The notes beneath the pieces are model-generated. The model did not search any database and was not told where the DNA came from. It was given only the letters and a program-made list of their open reading frames with translations. The position numbers and the translations under genes were made by a program. 41,072 bases of DNA from Oscillospiraceae bacterium (GTDB lineage Bacteria > Bacillota > Clostridia > Oscillospirales > Oscillospiraceae), in contig WQTE01000011.1 in the NCBI GenBank assembly GCA_009786445.1, positions 1-41,072 of the forward strand. Reading direction: 5' to 3'. Below, in pieces: positions 8,666 through 17,167 of the stretch. Position 1 is the first letter of the stretch. Every line of letters starts with the position of its first letter.

Positions 8666-9778
8666 TTATCTCAGAAAATCCATCAGTGTCGGTTGGATTA
8701 TTCTCGCACCGGCAGATAGTGCCGCTTGATAGACTGTTTCTGCCATACGGAGATTCATTATAACCTCTGCAATATCGGCATCTTCTGCGTTTGATTGCAT
8801 CTCACGGTAGTTGAGCCAATCTGCATCAAATCTTGCATCTATAAGTTCCAGTCTGCGCTGTCTGCCGCCGACTTCTGCTGTTCTTGCCAACAGGTGATTT
8901 TGTGCATCTTGTATCTGGCCTATGAGCAAAGTCATTTCATCTGTCCTGATGGGGCGGGGACCATCAGACGGGTCGTTCGGGTTAATCCAGTTGCCGGTAA
9001 GGCCGTTATATACATCTGTGAGCATACTGAACACATTTCTCATCACCGGCTGATTGGGGTCGTCCGCATCAAACGGGTCCTGTGTTCTGAACATTACGAG
9101 GTCAATACCATTCATAGTCACGGGCATCATTATGCCGGGTCCCACTTCAAACTCAATGATATTACCCCTGAGAAAACTCAGCTCGGGAACTACTGTTCCG
9201 TCCGGCAATACGCCGTTCTCCATCGCGTACTCGTATTCAGCCGCTGTCAAGTTGTCTAACTGCGATAAATTGAAGCCGTTAAACAGGAGATTTCCATCAT
9301 CATCAAGTGTAAACGGTCTGGTTTCAGCGGGAGCTCCACCTGCAAAGTCACCCGGGGTATTGAATCCGCTGAATACAAACCTGTCGCCGAATGTGGTGTT
9401 GAGTGAATCAAGGAAGTGGGTTCTCATTTGCCCTACAAACCTTGAGATATTTACTTTGTCAGAAGGAGTCATTGTGCCGCCCGAGCTTACCATTTCCTCA
9501 TATATATATCCAAGAGTCCGTTGCATCTCCATGACACCTGATTCGGTTTGTGTCAGCCAGTCTTTTGCCGAGCCGATGGACTGCTGGAAATGGTCAATAC
9601 GGGAGAGCCTGTTGCGTGCCGCTTGCCCGAAAACAAGCGCAGAAGGATTGTCGCTGATATGCGCCCACTGTCTGCCGCTTGACAATTGATTTTGCAGTCT
9701 GTCTACTCTGCCGAGATTATTATTGAGGTTGCTGAGAAGCGTGTTTCTGAGCATTGAATTAGTGACCCTTGATACCAT
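8666..9778 (-). CDS. flgL: Flagellar hook-associated protein 3 FlgL
   Basis: MVSRVTNSMLRNTLLSNLNNNLGRVDRLQNQLSSGRQWAHISDNPSALV and C-terminal AEVIMNLRMAETVYQAALSAGARIIQPTLMDFL. Start set at 9778. Confidence 0.95.
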   Translation of the reverse strand: MVSRVTNSMLRNTLLSNLNNNLGRVDRLQNQLSSGRQWAHISDNPSALVFGQAARNRLSRIDHFQQSIGSAKDWLTQTESGVMEMQRTLGYIYEEMVSSGGTMTPSDKVNISRFVGQMRTHFLDSLNTTFGDRFVFSGFNTPGDFAGGAPAETRPFTLDDDGNLLFNGFNLSQLDNLTAAEYEYAMENGVLPDGTVVPELSFLRGNIIEFEVGPGIMMPVTMNGIDLVMFRTQDPFDADDPNQPVMRNVFSMLTDVYNGLTGNWINPNDPSDGPRPIRTDEMTLLIGQIQDAQNHLLARTAEVGGRQRRLELIDARFDADWLNYREMQSNAEDADIAEVIMNLRMAETVYQAALSAGARIIQPTLMDFLR

Positions 9779-9800
9779 GATTATTTCCTCCTTGTTTTGC

Positions 9801-9883
9801 GAGACGATGTTGGCACCGTCCCCTACGGTTATGCGGGAATACCCTTTGTGGGGGGCGGGATGCGCAAGGCGCATCCCCTACCC
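9801..9883. repeat. Two short palindromic repeats in the flgK-flgL gap
   Basis: GAGACGATGTTGGCACCGTCCCCTAC (9801-9826) and GGGATGCGC-AAG-GCGCATCCCCTACCC (9857-9883). Both end in CCCCTAC. Confidence 0.7.
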
Positions 9884-9905
9884 GGGCGCATAAAGTGCGT
9901 TATTA

Positions 9906-11729
9906 TTATAGTCCTACTCGACCTGTGCCGTTTATGAGCCTGTCGAGGGCTTCGTCTATTGCTGTTATTACACGGGCTGCGCCGTTGTATGCGTGCTGGA
10001 ATCTGACCAGTCCTACCATTTCTTCGTCAAGTGAAACTCCGGCGATTGCCGCTCTCTGGTTGCCGGCTGCGAGTGTCAGAAGTCTGCTTGTTGTCGTGTT
10101 ATTATGTGCTGTGTGCAGGGTGTTTGCAATGTCCAGCCTTATAATTGTGCCGTAATCGTCGAAAGTGCCTATCTCTCTTGTCCTTGCGTTTTCACCCGAA
10201 CCAATTGTTACGGTGATGCCCGTCTGCCCGAAAATGCTGTACATGGCATTCATATTTTCATTGTTACCTCTTTGGAGTTCTGTTGAATCTCCGCCGGTTC
10301 TGACGATACGCGATGAAGAGGCTGCAATGTTGTATTCACTGGCGAGAATGTCATCACTGACAAAGAAGTTTAAGGCTGTGATGTAGGCAAGTTCGTCAGC
10401 GGTAACTTCAAATCTTGCGCCAACAACGTCGGGATGACTTGAATCAGCTCCCGCAATTTCATTACCATCTTCGTCAACAAATATCATACGACCAATCGGA
10501 TTGCCCTCCGGGTCATAAGCATTAAAGAACCTTATACCTGTTTCCGAACCCAACGGATTGTCTGTCCAGCCTTGTGCGTGTTGTTGATTTATCTCTACAA
10601 ACAGGGCACGGGCGAGGTCATTTATCATCTCGATGTAGTATGGAATACCGCGCGATCTGGTGTCCGGAACATCTCCTATGCCATCACGGACATCCATGTG
10701 GGCTTTTATCTCACCGCCTGAAATTCTTCTCATATCTACTGCTGCGGCTCGTACAGAGTCCATATAACGCCGCATATCATCTCGCCATGCATCCATATCC
10801 ATGTCGAATCTCGGTACCGACGGGTCATTTCCTGAATCAAACGGGAATGGCGCACTGCGTGCGGGGTCGAACTCTCTGGGCATAAACTCCGCCCAAAGAG
10901 GTACCGCTACCATCGTGTTCACGCCTTGTACAGGGTTTTCCAGCCAGCCGATACTCATAGTCATGCGCCTGTCGTGGTGAACCGCTGTCTCGCCCGCAAT
11001 TGTGAGACTAAATACGCTCTGACCAAACTGATCTTCACGCTCTTCCCAATCTATGTCTATCAGACGTGAAAGCTCATCGAGTTCCAGATTACGCCTATCT
11101 CTCAGGTCGTTTGCTATAAGCCCGGTTACCTCAAAGTTATAGATTTGCATATTTAATTGACGTATACTCTCAAGACGTCTGTTTACTTCACCTGTTTTGG
11201 TGATTACCGCTCTGTTTTCTGATTCTTGGAGAGCTACCAGTCCATCGTGGTTCATGCGAAGCATTTGAACAAGGTCTTCGGCTGTTGTACGCATCAGCAC
11301 ACGCGGAGCACCTGCCACCGGGTCGTTAGTGGTAATTTTCATTGACCTGAAAAACTCTGCCATAGCGTGGTTTATGCTGGTGGCTTCATTTGCATTATCA
11401 AAAAACGACTCAACATATGAAAGACTTTGTGACCTGGTGTTCCAGTAGGAAAACGTTGTCATCTCACTACGAAAACGCCTGTCCAGATATGATGAGCGAA
11501 TCTGCTCAAGAATCTGTACACGCGTACCTCCGCCAACAGTTGCCGAAGATACGGGGGCATATCTTCCCACTGACTCAAACGGAGCATGTGCTGCCTGACG
11601 GACACTTTGACGGGTAAATCCTGCTGTATCTACGTTGGCAATGTTGTGACCTGTTACTTCCAGCCCGAATTGAGCTGTTGTGAGGCCGCTTCTGCCAATT
11701 TCAAGTCCGAAAAATGATGATCTTATCAT
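9906..11729 (-). CDS. flgK: Flagellar hook-associated protein 1 FlgK
   Basis: GLEIGRSGLTTAQFGLEVTGHNIANVDTAGFTRQSV and C-terminal GVSLDEEMVGLVRFQHAYNGAARVITAIDEALDRLING. Confidence 0.97.
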   Translation of the reverse strand: MIRSSFFGLEIGRSGLTTAQFGLEVTGHNIANVDTAGFTRQSVRQAAHAPFESVGRYAPVSSATVGGGTRVQILEQIRSSYLDRRFRSEMTTFSYWNTRSQSLSYVESFFDNANEATSINHAMAEFFRSMKITTNDPVAGAPRVLMRTTAEDLVQMLRMNHDGLVALQESENRAVITKTGEVNRRLESIRQLNMQIYNFEVTGLIANDLRDRRNLELDELSRLIDIDWEEREDQFGQSVFSLTIAGETAVHHDRRMTMSIGWLENPVQGVNTMVAVPLWAEFMPREFDPARSAPFPFDSGNDPSVPRFDMDMDAWRDDMRRYMDSVRAAAVDMRRISGGEIKAHMDVRDGIGDVPDTRSRGIPYYIEMINDLARALFVEINQQHAQGWTDNPLGSETGIRFFNAYDPEGNPIGRMIFVDEDGNEIAGADSSHPDVVGARFEVTADELAYITALNFFVSDDILASEYNIAASSSRIVRTGGDSTELQRGNNENMNAMYSIFGQTGITVTIGSGENARTREIGTFDDYGTIIRLDIANTLHTAHNNTTTSRLLTLAAGNQRAAIAGVSLDEEMVGLVRFQHAYNGAARVITAIDEALDRLINGTGRVGL

Positions 11730-11835
11730 AACAATATCTCCCTGTGCTATGCATCTTTGAAATGCTTTCGGGAGAATCCATTCTCTCTGCGGTTATTTGC
11801 AATCCTTGCTTATTTATCGCGGTGGTCGGAACACC

Positions 11836-11853
11836 GGGGACACCGTCCCTATA
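11836..11853. repeat. Short palindromic repeat upstream of flgK
   Basis: GGGGACACCGTCCCTATA, same family by its terminal CCGTCCCTA. Confidence 0.5.
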
Positions 11854-11860
11854 CTTTATA

Positions 11861-11888
11861 TTATCGTTGTTTTTTCAGTTTTCTTAAC
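11861..11888 (-). promoter_or_regulatory. Candidate sigma-28 (SigD) promoter for flgK-flgL
   Basis: Minus strand GTTAAG-N14-AACGATAA. Spacer is 1 nt shorter than in the other candidates. Confidence 0.4.
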
Positions 11889-11903
11889 TGTTTTTTGAAA
11901 TAT

Positions 11904-11943
11904 AATCGGAAACTATTTTGCTCTCATTTGCTAGTTTCCGATT
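11904..11943. repeat. Perfect 12-bp inverted repeat in the flgN-flgK gap
   Basis: AATCGGAAACTA (11904-11915) / TAGTTTCCGATT (11932-11943). Confidence 0.75.
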
Positions 11944-11948
11944 CATTT

Positions 11949-11997
11949 ACAACCTACAACTCGTATAGTGGTTGCGGGTTGTTTTTGTTTAATTTTT
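11949..11997 (+). terminator. Terminator-like hairpin oriented to the plus strand, in the flgN-flgK gap
   Basis: ACAACCTACAAC / GTTGCGGGTTGT (10-nt loop) followed by TTTTTGTTTAATTTTT on the plus strand. Confidence 0.45.
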
Positions 11998-12010
11998 ATG
12001 GTTTTACGGC

Positions 12011-12517
12011 TTACGCATGACCGTCGATAAATCCTGTTGATTTTCTGCGCTCGGTTGTGGATTTTCCATCGCCGCCATACATATTGTTGAGAGGGTCTTC
12101 TGCACCTGCCATTAGCTCAAGCATGGTCTCGGAATATTCCAGGTGAGATTTTATCAGCTCGCGGTTTTCCGCGTTGATAGTTGCGTGTTGCTCAACCATG
12201 ACGGTAAGCAGCTTTTGCATCGGCTCAAGCTTGGCTTTTTCGTTTTGGGTGGCAGTCTCAAGTATAGCTGTAATCGTAATGCCTGTTTCGGGAATCCCGA
12301 TTTCTCTTGCTATGTTCTTGTTAATCTCTGTACGCTTTTTCTCAAGCGCACCCAGTTTATTAATCTGCTTGATTTGAAGCCTGATAACATCCTCAAGTTT
12401 AGTAGACTCACCCGCTACGATAATCTCCCGCTCTTCTTTTGCAAGCTCAAGCAAGTCCGCAACGATGACTTTTTCATCCTGTAAAATAGAGTACAGGTCA
12501 AGGATGGTCTGTCTCAT
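12011..12517 (-). CDS. flgN: Flagellar export chaperone FlgN
   Basis: 168 aa coiled coil MRQTILDLYSILQDEKVIVADLLELAKEEREIIVAGESTKLEDVIRLQIKQINKLGALEKKR, between flgM and flgK. Confidence 0.85.
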   Translation of the reverse strand: MRQTILDLYSILQDEKVIVADLLELAKEEREIIVAGESTKLEDVIRLQIKQINKLGALEKKRTEINKNIAREIGIPETGITITAILETATQNEKAKLEPMQKLLTVMVEQHATINAENRELIKSHLEYSETMLELMAGAEDPLNNMYGGDGKSTTERRKSTGFIDGHA

Positions 12518-12813
12518 CAGCGAGATCCAAGGACACTTGAGAGAATTCTGTCGGCGATGTCTTCGCTGCTTACACTGTATGTACCGTTTTGTACAGCAAC
12601 TTTAATCGCATCGATTCGGTTCTTCTCTTCGGGCGTACGAGTCTCAACAGCTTCTCTGGCTTCTTGCAGTGACTTTTTGAAACTGAGGGCTTCAGCAGAG
12701 AATGTTACCTCATCGCGGCCTGCATTCGGCTTTTGAGGAGATGTTACGCTGCGGCTCGAATTTGCCTGATAGCTCCTTGCAATATTTGGATTAATGATTG
12801 GGTTAATTTTCAT
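12517..12813 (-). CDS. flgM: Anti-sigma-28 factor FlgM
   Basis: MKINPIINPNIARSYQANSSRSVTSPQKPNAGRDEVTFSAEALSFKKSLQEAREAVETRTPEEKNRIDAIKVAVQNGTYSVSSEDIADRIL. Start trimmed to 12813. Confidence 0.93.
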   Translation of the reverse strand: MKINPIINPNIARSYQANSSRSVTSPQKPNAGRDEVTFSAEALSFKKSLQEAREAVETRTPEEKNRIDAIKVAVQNGTYSVSSEDIADRILSSVLGSR

Positions 12814-12912
12814 CTTGATCACCTTCTTAAACCCGGCTCCGTGTATTTTTCGCACAGGTTTTTGATTAGTTTCCGCTTGGAGTATTACGGATAATACTTC
12901 CTTACACTTACA

Positions 12913-12941
12913 TTATCGTAACACTTAGCCTAAAACATTAG
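12913..12941 (-). promoter_or_regulatory. Candidate sigma-28 promoter for flgM-flgN
   Basis: Minus strand CTAATG-N15-TACGATAA. Confidence 0.5.
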
Positions 12942-12962
12942 CTTTTTTTAATAATAATTTAA

Positions 12963-13361
12963 TTATTTGTGCCCCAGTTTTGCCGAACTTTTGAGATTCG
13001 CTTCGTCTTCCCCCGGTTTTCGTCCCGAAACACTCTGCTCAAGCAGCGAAGCCGCCTTTTCCGCACAGCTTTTGCAAAGTCTTCCGGTGTTAATGGGTTT
13101 TTTGCATCTTTCGCAAAATAGCGAACCCTCTCCGGAAGGACCGTCAAGAATCAACCTGCCTTCTTTGAGAAGGTGGAGTATAATGGCTTTTGGTACTTCC
13201 GTTTCTTCTGCTACAGTGTCTATATTTGTCTGCTTGTGCTCGTAGATATAGTCTCTGACAGTAATAAAGTCCCTGTCAATCTGTTCCAGACAATCCGGAC
13301 ATATTCTTCCCCCTAAACTGGCAAACGGTTTTCTGCAATACTTGCACGATAAAATATTCAT
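12963..13361 (-). CDS. YvyF-like flagellar operon protein (Zn-ribbon/Cys motifs)
   Basis: MNILSCKYCRKPFASLGGRICPDCLEQIDRDFITVRDYIYEHKQTNIDTVAEETEVPKAIILHLLKEGRL...CERCKKPINTGRLCKSC; flanked by flgM. Confidence 0.8.
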   Translation of the reverse strand: MNILSCKYCRKPFASLGGRICPDCLEQIDRDFITVRDYIYEHKQTNIDTVAEETEVPKAIILHLLKEGRLILDGPSGEGSLFCERCKKPINTGRLCKSCAEKAASLLEQSVSGRKPGEDEANLKSSAKLGHK

Positions 13362-13404
13362 ATAGACATCCTCCTATTTAAACTAATATCTACTATATAT
13401 AATA

Positions 13405-14184
13405 CTACCGTCTCATGGTATTTGCAATACCTTCCATCTCATCTGCTGTAGTTAATGCACGTGAAGCGAGCTGAAAAGCCCTCTGAGTCCTGATAAGCCG
13501 GGTCATTTCTTCTGCCAAATTAACATTTGAACCTTCTAACATCCCCTGACGTACAAGTGTATCCGGAGCTATCGCCAATATTTCACCCGCTGATTCAACA
13601 TGGCGGAATAATCCTTGCCCTGATTGCTCAAGCCCGCCTATATTTGTGAATGTCACCATACCAAGCTGTGCGGTGCCGATAATTTCACCGTTTAGGACAA
13701 ATTGGAGTTCTCCGGTAGGTAGTACATCCATTCTGTCAATAGGGAAAGGTATTTCTATGCGCTCACCGTCGGGGTCAAGCACATAAAGTCCGTTTCCGTT
13801 TACCAAAAATCTGCCTTCTTCCTCGGCGCTGATGGCGAATGAACCGTTTCTTGTGAATACCGTTTCACCGTTTTCATCGGAAAGGGTGAAAAATCCTTCT
13901 CCCTGAATGGCGAAATCCAAATCTCTTTCGGTTCTTTGGAAATTTCCTGTTCTCCAGTCTCTGCCGATACCTGCAATCAGAACACTGTGCCCTTTCTGAT
14001 TGTGCTCCTCCGGCGATCTGGGAAAACTTGGATTCAGACCTGTTGTGTACATTGCGGATTGAAAATCCAACCTGGCATTTTTAAAAGCCGTTGTGTTTAC
14101 ATTTGCCACATTATTTGAAATTACTTCAAGTCTGGTTTGTTGCTGGCGCAGTGCTGTCGCTGCTATTGATTTGGCTTCAAACAT
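13405..14184 (-). CDS. flgG: Flagellar rod protein, FlgG/FlgF family (FlhP-like)
   Basis: ALRQQQTRLEVISNNVANVNTTAFKNARLDF and C-terminal SNVNLAEEMTRLIRTQRAFQLASRALTTADEMEGIANTMRR. Confidence 0.88.
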   Translation of the reverse strand: MFEAKSIAATALRQQQTRLEVISNNVANVNTTAFKNARLDFQSAMYTTGLNPSFPRSPEEHNQKGHSVLIAGIGRDWRTGNFQRTERDLDFAIQGEGFFTLSDENGETVFTRNGSFAISAEEEGRFLVNGNGLYVLDPDGERIEIPFPIDRMDVLPTGELQFVLNGEIIGTAQLGMVTFTNIGGLEQSGQGLFRHVESAGEILAIAPDTLVRQGMLEGSNVNLAEEMTRLIRTQRAFQLASRALTTADEMEGIANTMRR

Positions 14185-15014
14185 TATCTTAGTCTCCCTA
14201 TATCATTCACTGCTCTGCCTACTGTTTCATCTATCATCTGTAACATACGCTGATTTGTTTCGTAGGTTCTGAACATCGCTATCATATCTACCATTTCACG
14301 TCCGATGTCTACGTTTGACATTTCTATAAAGCCTTGAGCGATTCTGAATTCGTGAGGCTCAGGCAGCGGGTCTTCTGTTGCAAAAAACAGGTTTAGACCT
14401 TCTCTCCTGAGCGTTGTGTTGTCTTCAAATGAGACTACTCGTATGGTGTCTATGAATCCGTCATCATTCCACACGCCGCCTTGCTGGTCAACCCTGAAAT
14501 TGAGCCCGCCGACATTTATCGGACCGTTTTCTCCAAGTAAAAAATTTCCGTTGCCGTCTACGAGATATCCCAGATTGTCTAAATAAAATGCACCTGCTTT
14601 TGTAAATCTTTCGCCGTTTTCCGTAGACACGACAAAAAATGCATCTCCGATAAGCGCAAGGTCTGTCGGCCGCTCCGTACCTTCAAGATTACCCATAGCA
14701 AAATCGGTGTAAAGGTGGTCTACCTGAACACCAAGTCTCATCGGGCCTACTCCCGGAGCAAACCACGGCCCTGCCGGCCATCTCCCTGACTGCGGAACTT
14801 CTTCCGGGTAAACGCCATCCGGCACCCCGGGGCGCCTCATGGCTGTTCTATGGTCATTTATACGCCTGACAAGCACATCATCAAAGCTGTGCGAGATAAA
14901 GTGGTCTTTTTTAAAGGCTGTTGTATCGGCGTTTGCAATGTTATGTGAAATGGTCTCCATTCTCCTGCGTTGCAGTAACATTCCCTGTCCCGCTATATAC
15001 AGACCTCTTACCAT
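14184..15014 (-). CDS. flgF: Flagellar rod protein, FlgF/FlgG family (FlhO-like)
   Basis: MVRGLYIAGQGMLLQRRRMETISHNIANADTTAFKKDHFISHSFDDVLV and C-terminal SNVDIGREMVDMIAMFRTYETNQRMLQMIDETVGRAVNDIGRL. Confidence 0.85.
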   Translation of the reverse strand: MVRGLYIAGQGMLLQRRRMETISHNIANADTTAFKKDHFISHSFDDVLVRRINDHRTAMRRPGVPDGVYPEEVPQSGRWPAGPWFAPGVGPMRLGVQVDHLYTDFAMGNLEGTERPTDLALIGDAFFVVSTENGERFTKAGAFYLDNLGYLVDGNGNFLLGENGPINVGGLNFRVDQQGGVWNDDGFIDTIRVVSFEDNTTLRREGLNLFFATEDPLPEPHEFRIAQGFIEMSNVDIGREMVDMIAMFRTYETNQRMLQMIDETVGRAVNDIGRLR

Positions 15015-15068
15015 AGCTTTTCTCCCGTCTGACAAAATTTCAAAAAGATAAAATGTTTCTTACTTAAT

Positions 15069-15097
15069 ATATCGTGTTTTTAGCGATAAACCTTAAC
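15069..15097 (-). promoter_or_regulatory. Candidate sigma-28 promoter for flgF-flgG
   Basis: Minus strand GTTAAG-N15-CACGATAT. Confidence 0.55.
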
Positions 15098-15149
15098 AGA
15101 AATTTTTGGAGTGCTTTCACGTTTGTTTCAAGCGAGCTGTTGCGATTAC

Positions 15150-16085
15150 TTACTTGTGGCAGTCTTCGCTGCGCAACTTGAGTTTGCTGGCCTTAACCTC
15201 TTGGCGTGTGGGAATTGAATGTGATGCTCCTAAACTACTTACGGTGATTGCCGCAGCTTTACTTGTCAGCTCAATCGCATTAGGAACACTCATTTCTTCA
15301 AGTATACACGCAAGAAAAAATCCGGTGAATGTATCGCCTGCGGCTGTTGTGTCTACGACCGATACACTATAGCTGCCAAACGAAAAAGTAGTGTTTTCAT
15401 CACAATAAATGCAACCGTTTTCACCGAGTGTCAGAACTACTTTACATGATGGGTATCTCTTAAGAAGGGCATTACAGATGTCCGCACCGGACTTCTCCCC
15501 CGTAATCTCATATCCCTCTATTTCATTGAGTATAAACCAATTCACATACTTTAAGGCTTCCGAAGCGGCTAATTTTTTGTCTATGGGAGACGGGTTGAGG
15601 GCAATCTGCAATCCCCGCCTTTTTGCAGCCTCCATCGCATATTCGATATTGTTGGTCTCATTTTGGAGGAGTAGCAAGTCGCCGCGCTCGAAACCGGACA
15701 AGGCTTTATCAATATCTGCCTCTGTGAGGTCACCGTTTGCTCCCGCAAAAATGACAATGCTGTTTTGACCATTTTTATCTACCTGAATTATGGCATGACC
15801 TGTTGGGTGCTTTGAAGTGGTCACATAGGTTGTATCAACATTGTTTGCTATAAGTTGTTCCCGCAATAAAGCCCCGTCGTCGCCAATTTTACCGCAATGA
15901 TATACATTAGCTCCTGCTCTTGCCAGAGCGATGGATTGGTTAAGCCCTTTCCCACCGCAAAAGTTGGTCTTTGCCGTACTTGAAATCGTTTCTCCGGGAC
16001 GTACAATTGCCTCCACATTATATACATGGTCTATGTTGAGAGAGCCTAAACATAGGATTTTCACTTTATTGCTCATTCCTTTCAA
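15150..16085 (-). CDS. PfkB-family sugar kinase, ribokinase-like
   Basis: CLGSLNIDHVYNV, NFCGGKGLNQSIALARAGANVYHCGKIGDD and DTTAAGDTFTGFFLA (PfkB signature). Confidence 0.92.
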   Translation of the reverse strand: MKGMSNKVKILCLGSLNIDHVYNVEAIVRPGETISSTAKTNFCGGKGLNQSIALARAGANVYHCGKIGDDGALLREQLIANNVDTTYVTTSKHPTGHAIIQVDKNGQNSIVIFAGANGDLTEADIDKALSGFERGDLLLLQNETNNIEYAMEAAKRRGLQIALNPSPIDKKLAASEALKYVNWFILNEIEGYEITGEKSGADICNALLKRYPSCKVVLTLGENGCIYCDENTTFSFGSYSVSVVDTTAAGDTFTGFFLACILEEMSVPNAIELTSKAAAITVSSLGASHSIPTRQEVKASKLKLRSEDCHK

Positions 16086-16115
16086 AAATATATGAATGAC
16101 TCGCTTTCGGCATAT

Positions 16116-16751
16116 CTATCTTGTCAGGCTCGTTACAAGTTGTACTTCGCTTTGGGTTATACCCAGTTTGCTTGCTATCTCTACATCTGTTTTGCCTTCA
16201 CTTGCCAGGGCGCGGATTTTTTCATTTTTTGAGGGTGCGCCTGTGAGCGACTCATAGTCCTGCGGGGGGCTATCTGCCGCATCGTCAAAGAATTTTTGGA
16301 ACACTGCGGTATTTTGCTGCGTATTCTCGGGCTTAGGCACCGCCGCTTCTTCATTTACTATAACATCTTGCTTAATGATACGCTCGGCACGCTCTAAGAC
16401 GTCTCCGGCAGCTCTAATCCTGTTTGCAGTCAGGGGCTCAGTTCTGGGAAGCTGAACTTTATCAAAAACCTGCTCTTTTATCTCAAGCGCAGGCGGAAGC
16501 TCAAAGGCAGAAATATTGGCTGTTGCGCGGTGCTCCAGTGCTTTTATCTCATCCATTGATGCTTTTACCTGGTCGCCAAACTCTTCCATTATCGTCTCAA
16601 TGGTGTTATATAGTTGGAGAATCTGAGTTTCACGCTCGTCGAGCAATTTTTGCTGCCTTTTTACATTCGCAAACAGCACTTTGAACACTATTGCTATAAT
16701 GCATATGAGCGCAGCGATAAAAAGTGCAAATAGATAATATTCTATACCCAT
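16116..16751 (-). CDS. DUF6115/SwrB-like membrane-anchored protein with C-terminal HTH-like tail
   Basis: N-terminal TM helix, coiled coil, C-terminal IRALASEGKTDVEIASKLGITQSEVQLVTSLTR; downstream of sigD and DUF342. Confidence 0.7.
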   Translation of the reverse strand: MGIEYYLFALFIAALICIIAIVFKVLFANVKRQQKLLDERETQILQLYNTIETIMEEFGDQVKASMDEIKALEHRATANISAFELPPALEIKEQVFDKVQLPRTEPLTANRIRAAGDVLERAERIIKQDVIVNEEAAVPKPENTQQNTAVFQKFFDDAADSPPQDYESLTGAPSKNEKIRALASEGKTDVEIASKLGITQSEVQLVTSLTR

Positions 16752-16809
16752 GGATAATGATTAGTCCTTTCCGCTACTCTACAAGAACAACCCGGAGACG
16801 GGATGATAG

Positions 16810-17145
16810 CTAAATCGTAATGTCGATAAAGGCATTGTCTAAACTCCTACCCACTCGGAGCTCTGAATCCTGATTTTGGGCTGCTTCTTTGCCCTTTTTC
16901 CCTTGTCCTCCACCGCCGCTCCCGGCAGCGCCGTTGCCGCTACCGTCTTCATCTGTACGGACATTATCCATCTCAGATTCTGTCGTTGCTTGAACTTTGG
17001 ACTGATTTTGTGCAGCTTCTTGCTTGCCCACATTTGCCAGTTGCGCTTGAAAGGTTTCGGGATTCTTTAATAAAGGACTCGCATCCCTTACCATATCTGT
17101 TGTGCGCGCTACCATCATTTGTGTATCAATGGCTCTTATTGACAT
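16810..17145 (-). CDS. Short hypothetical flagellar-operon protein
   Basis: 111 aa; MSIRAIDTQMMVARTTDMVRD..., Gly/Lys-rich middle, C-terminal AFIDITI. Intact ORF within the gene string. Confidence 0.7.
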   Translation of the reverse strand: MSIRAIDTQMMVARTTDMVRDASPLLKNPETFQAQLANVGKQEAAQNQSKVQATTESEMDNVRTDEDGSGNGAAGSGGGGQGKKGKEAAQNQDSELRVGRSLDNAFIDITI

Positions 17146-17167
17146 GGCTCAGCACCTCCTGTCTGTG

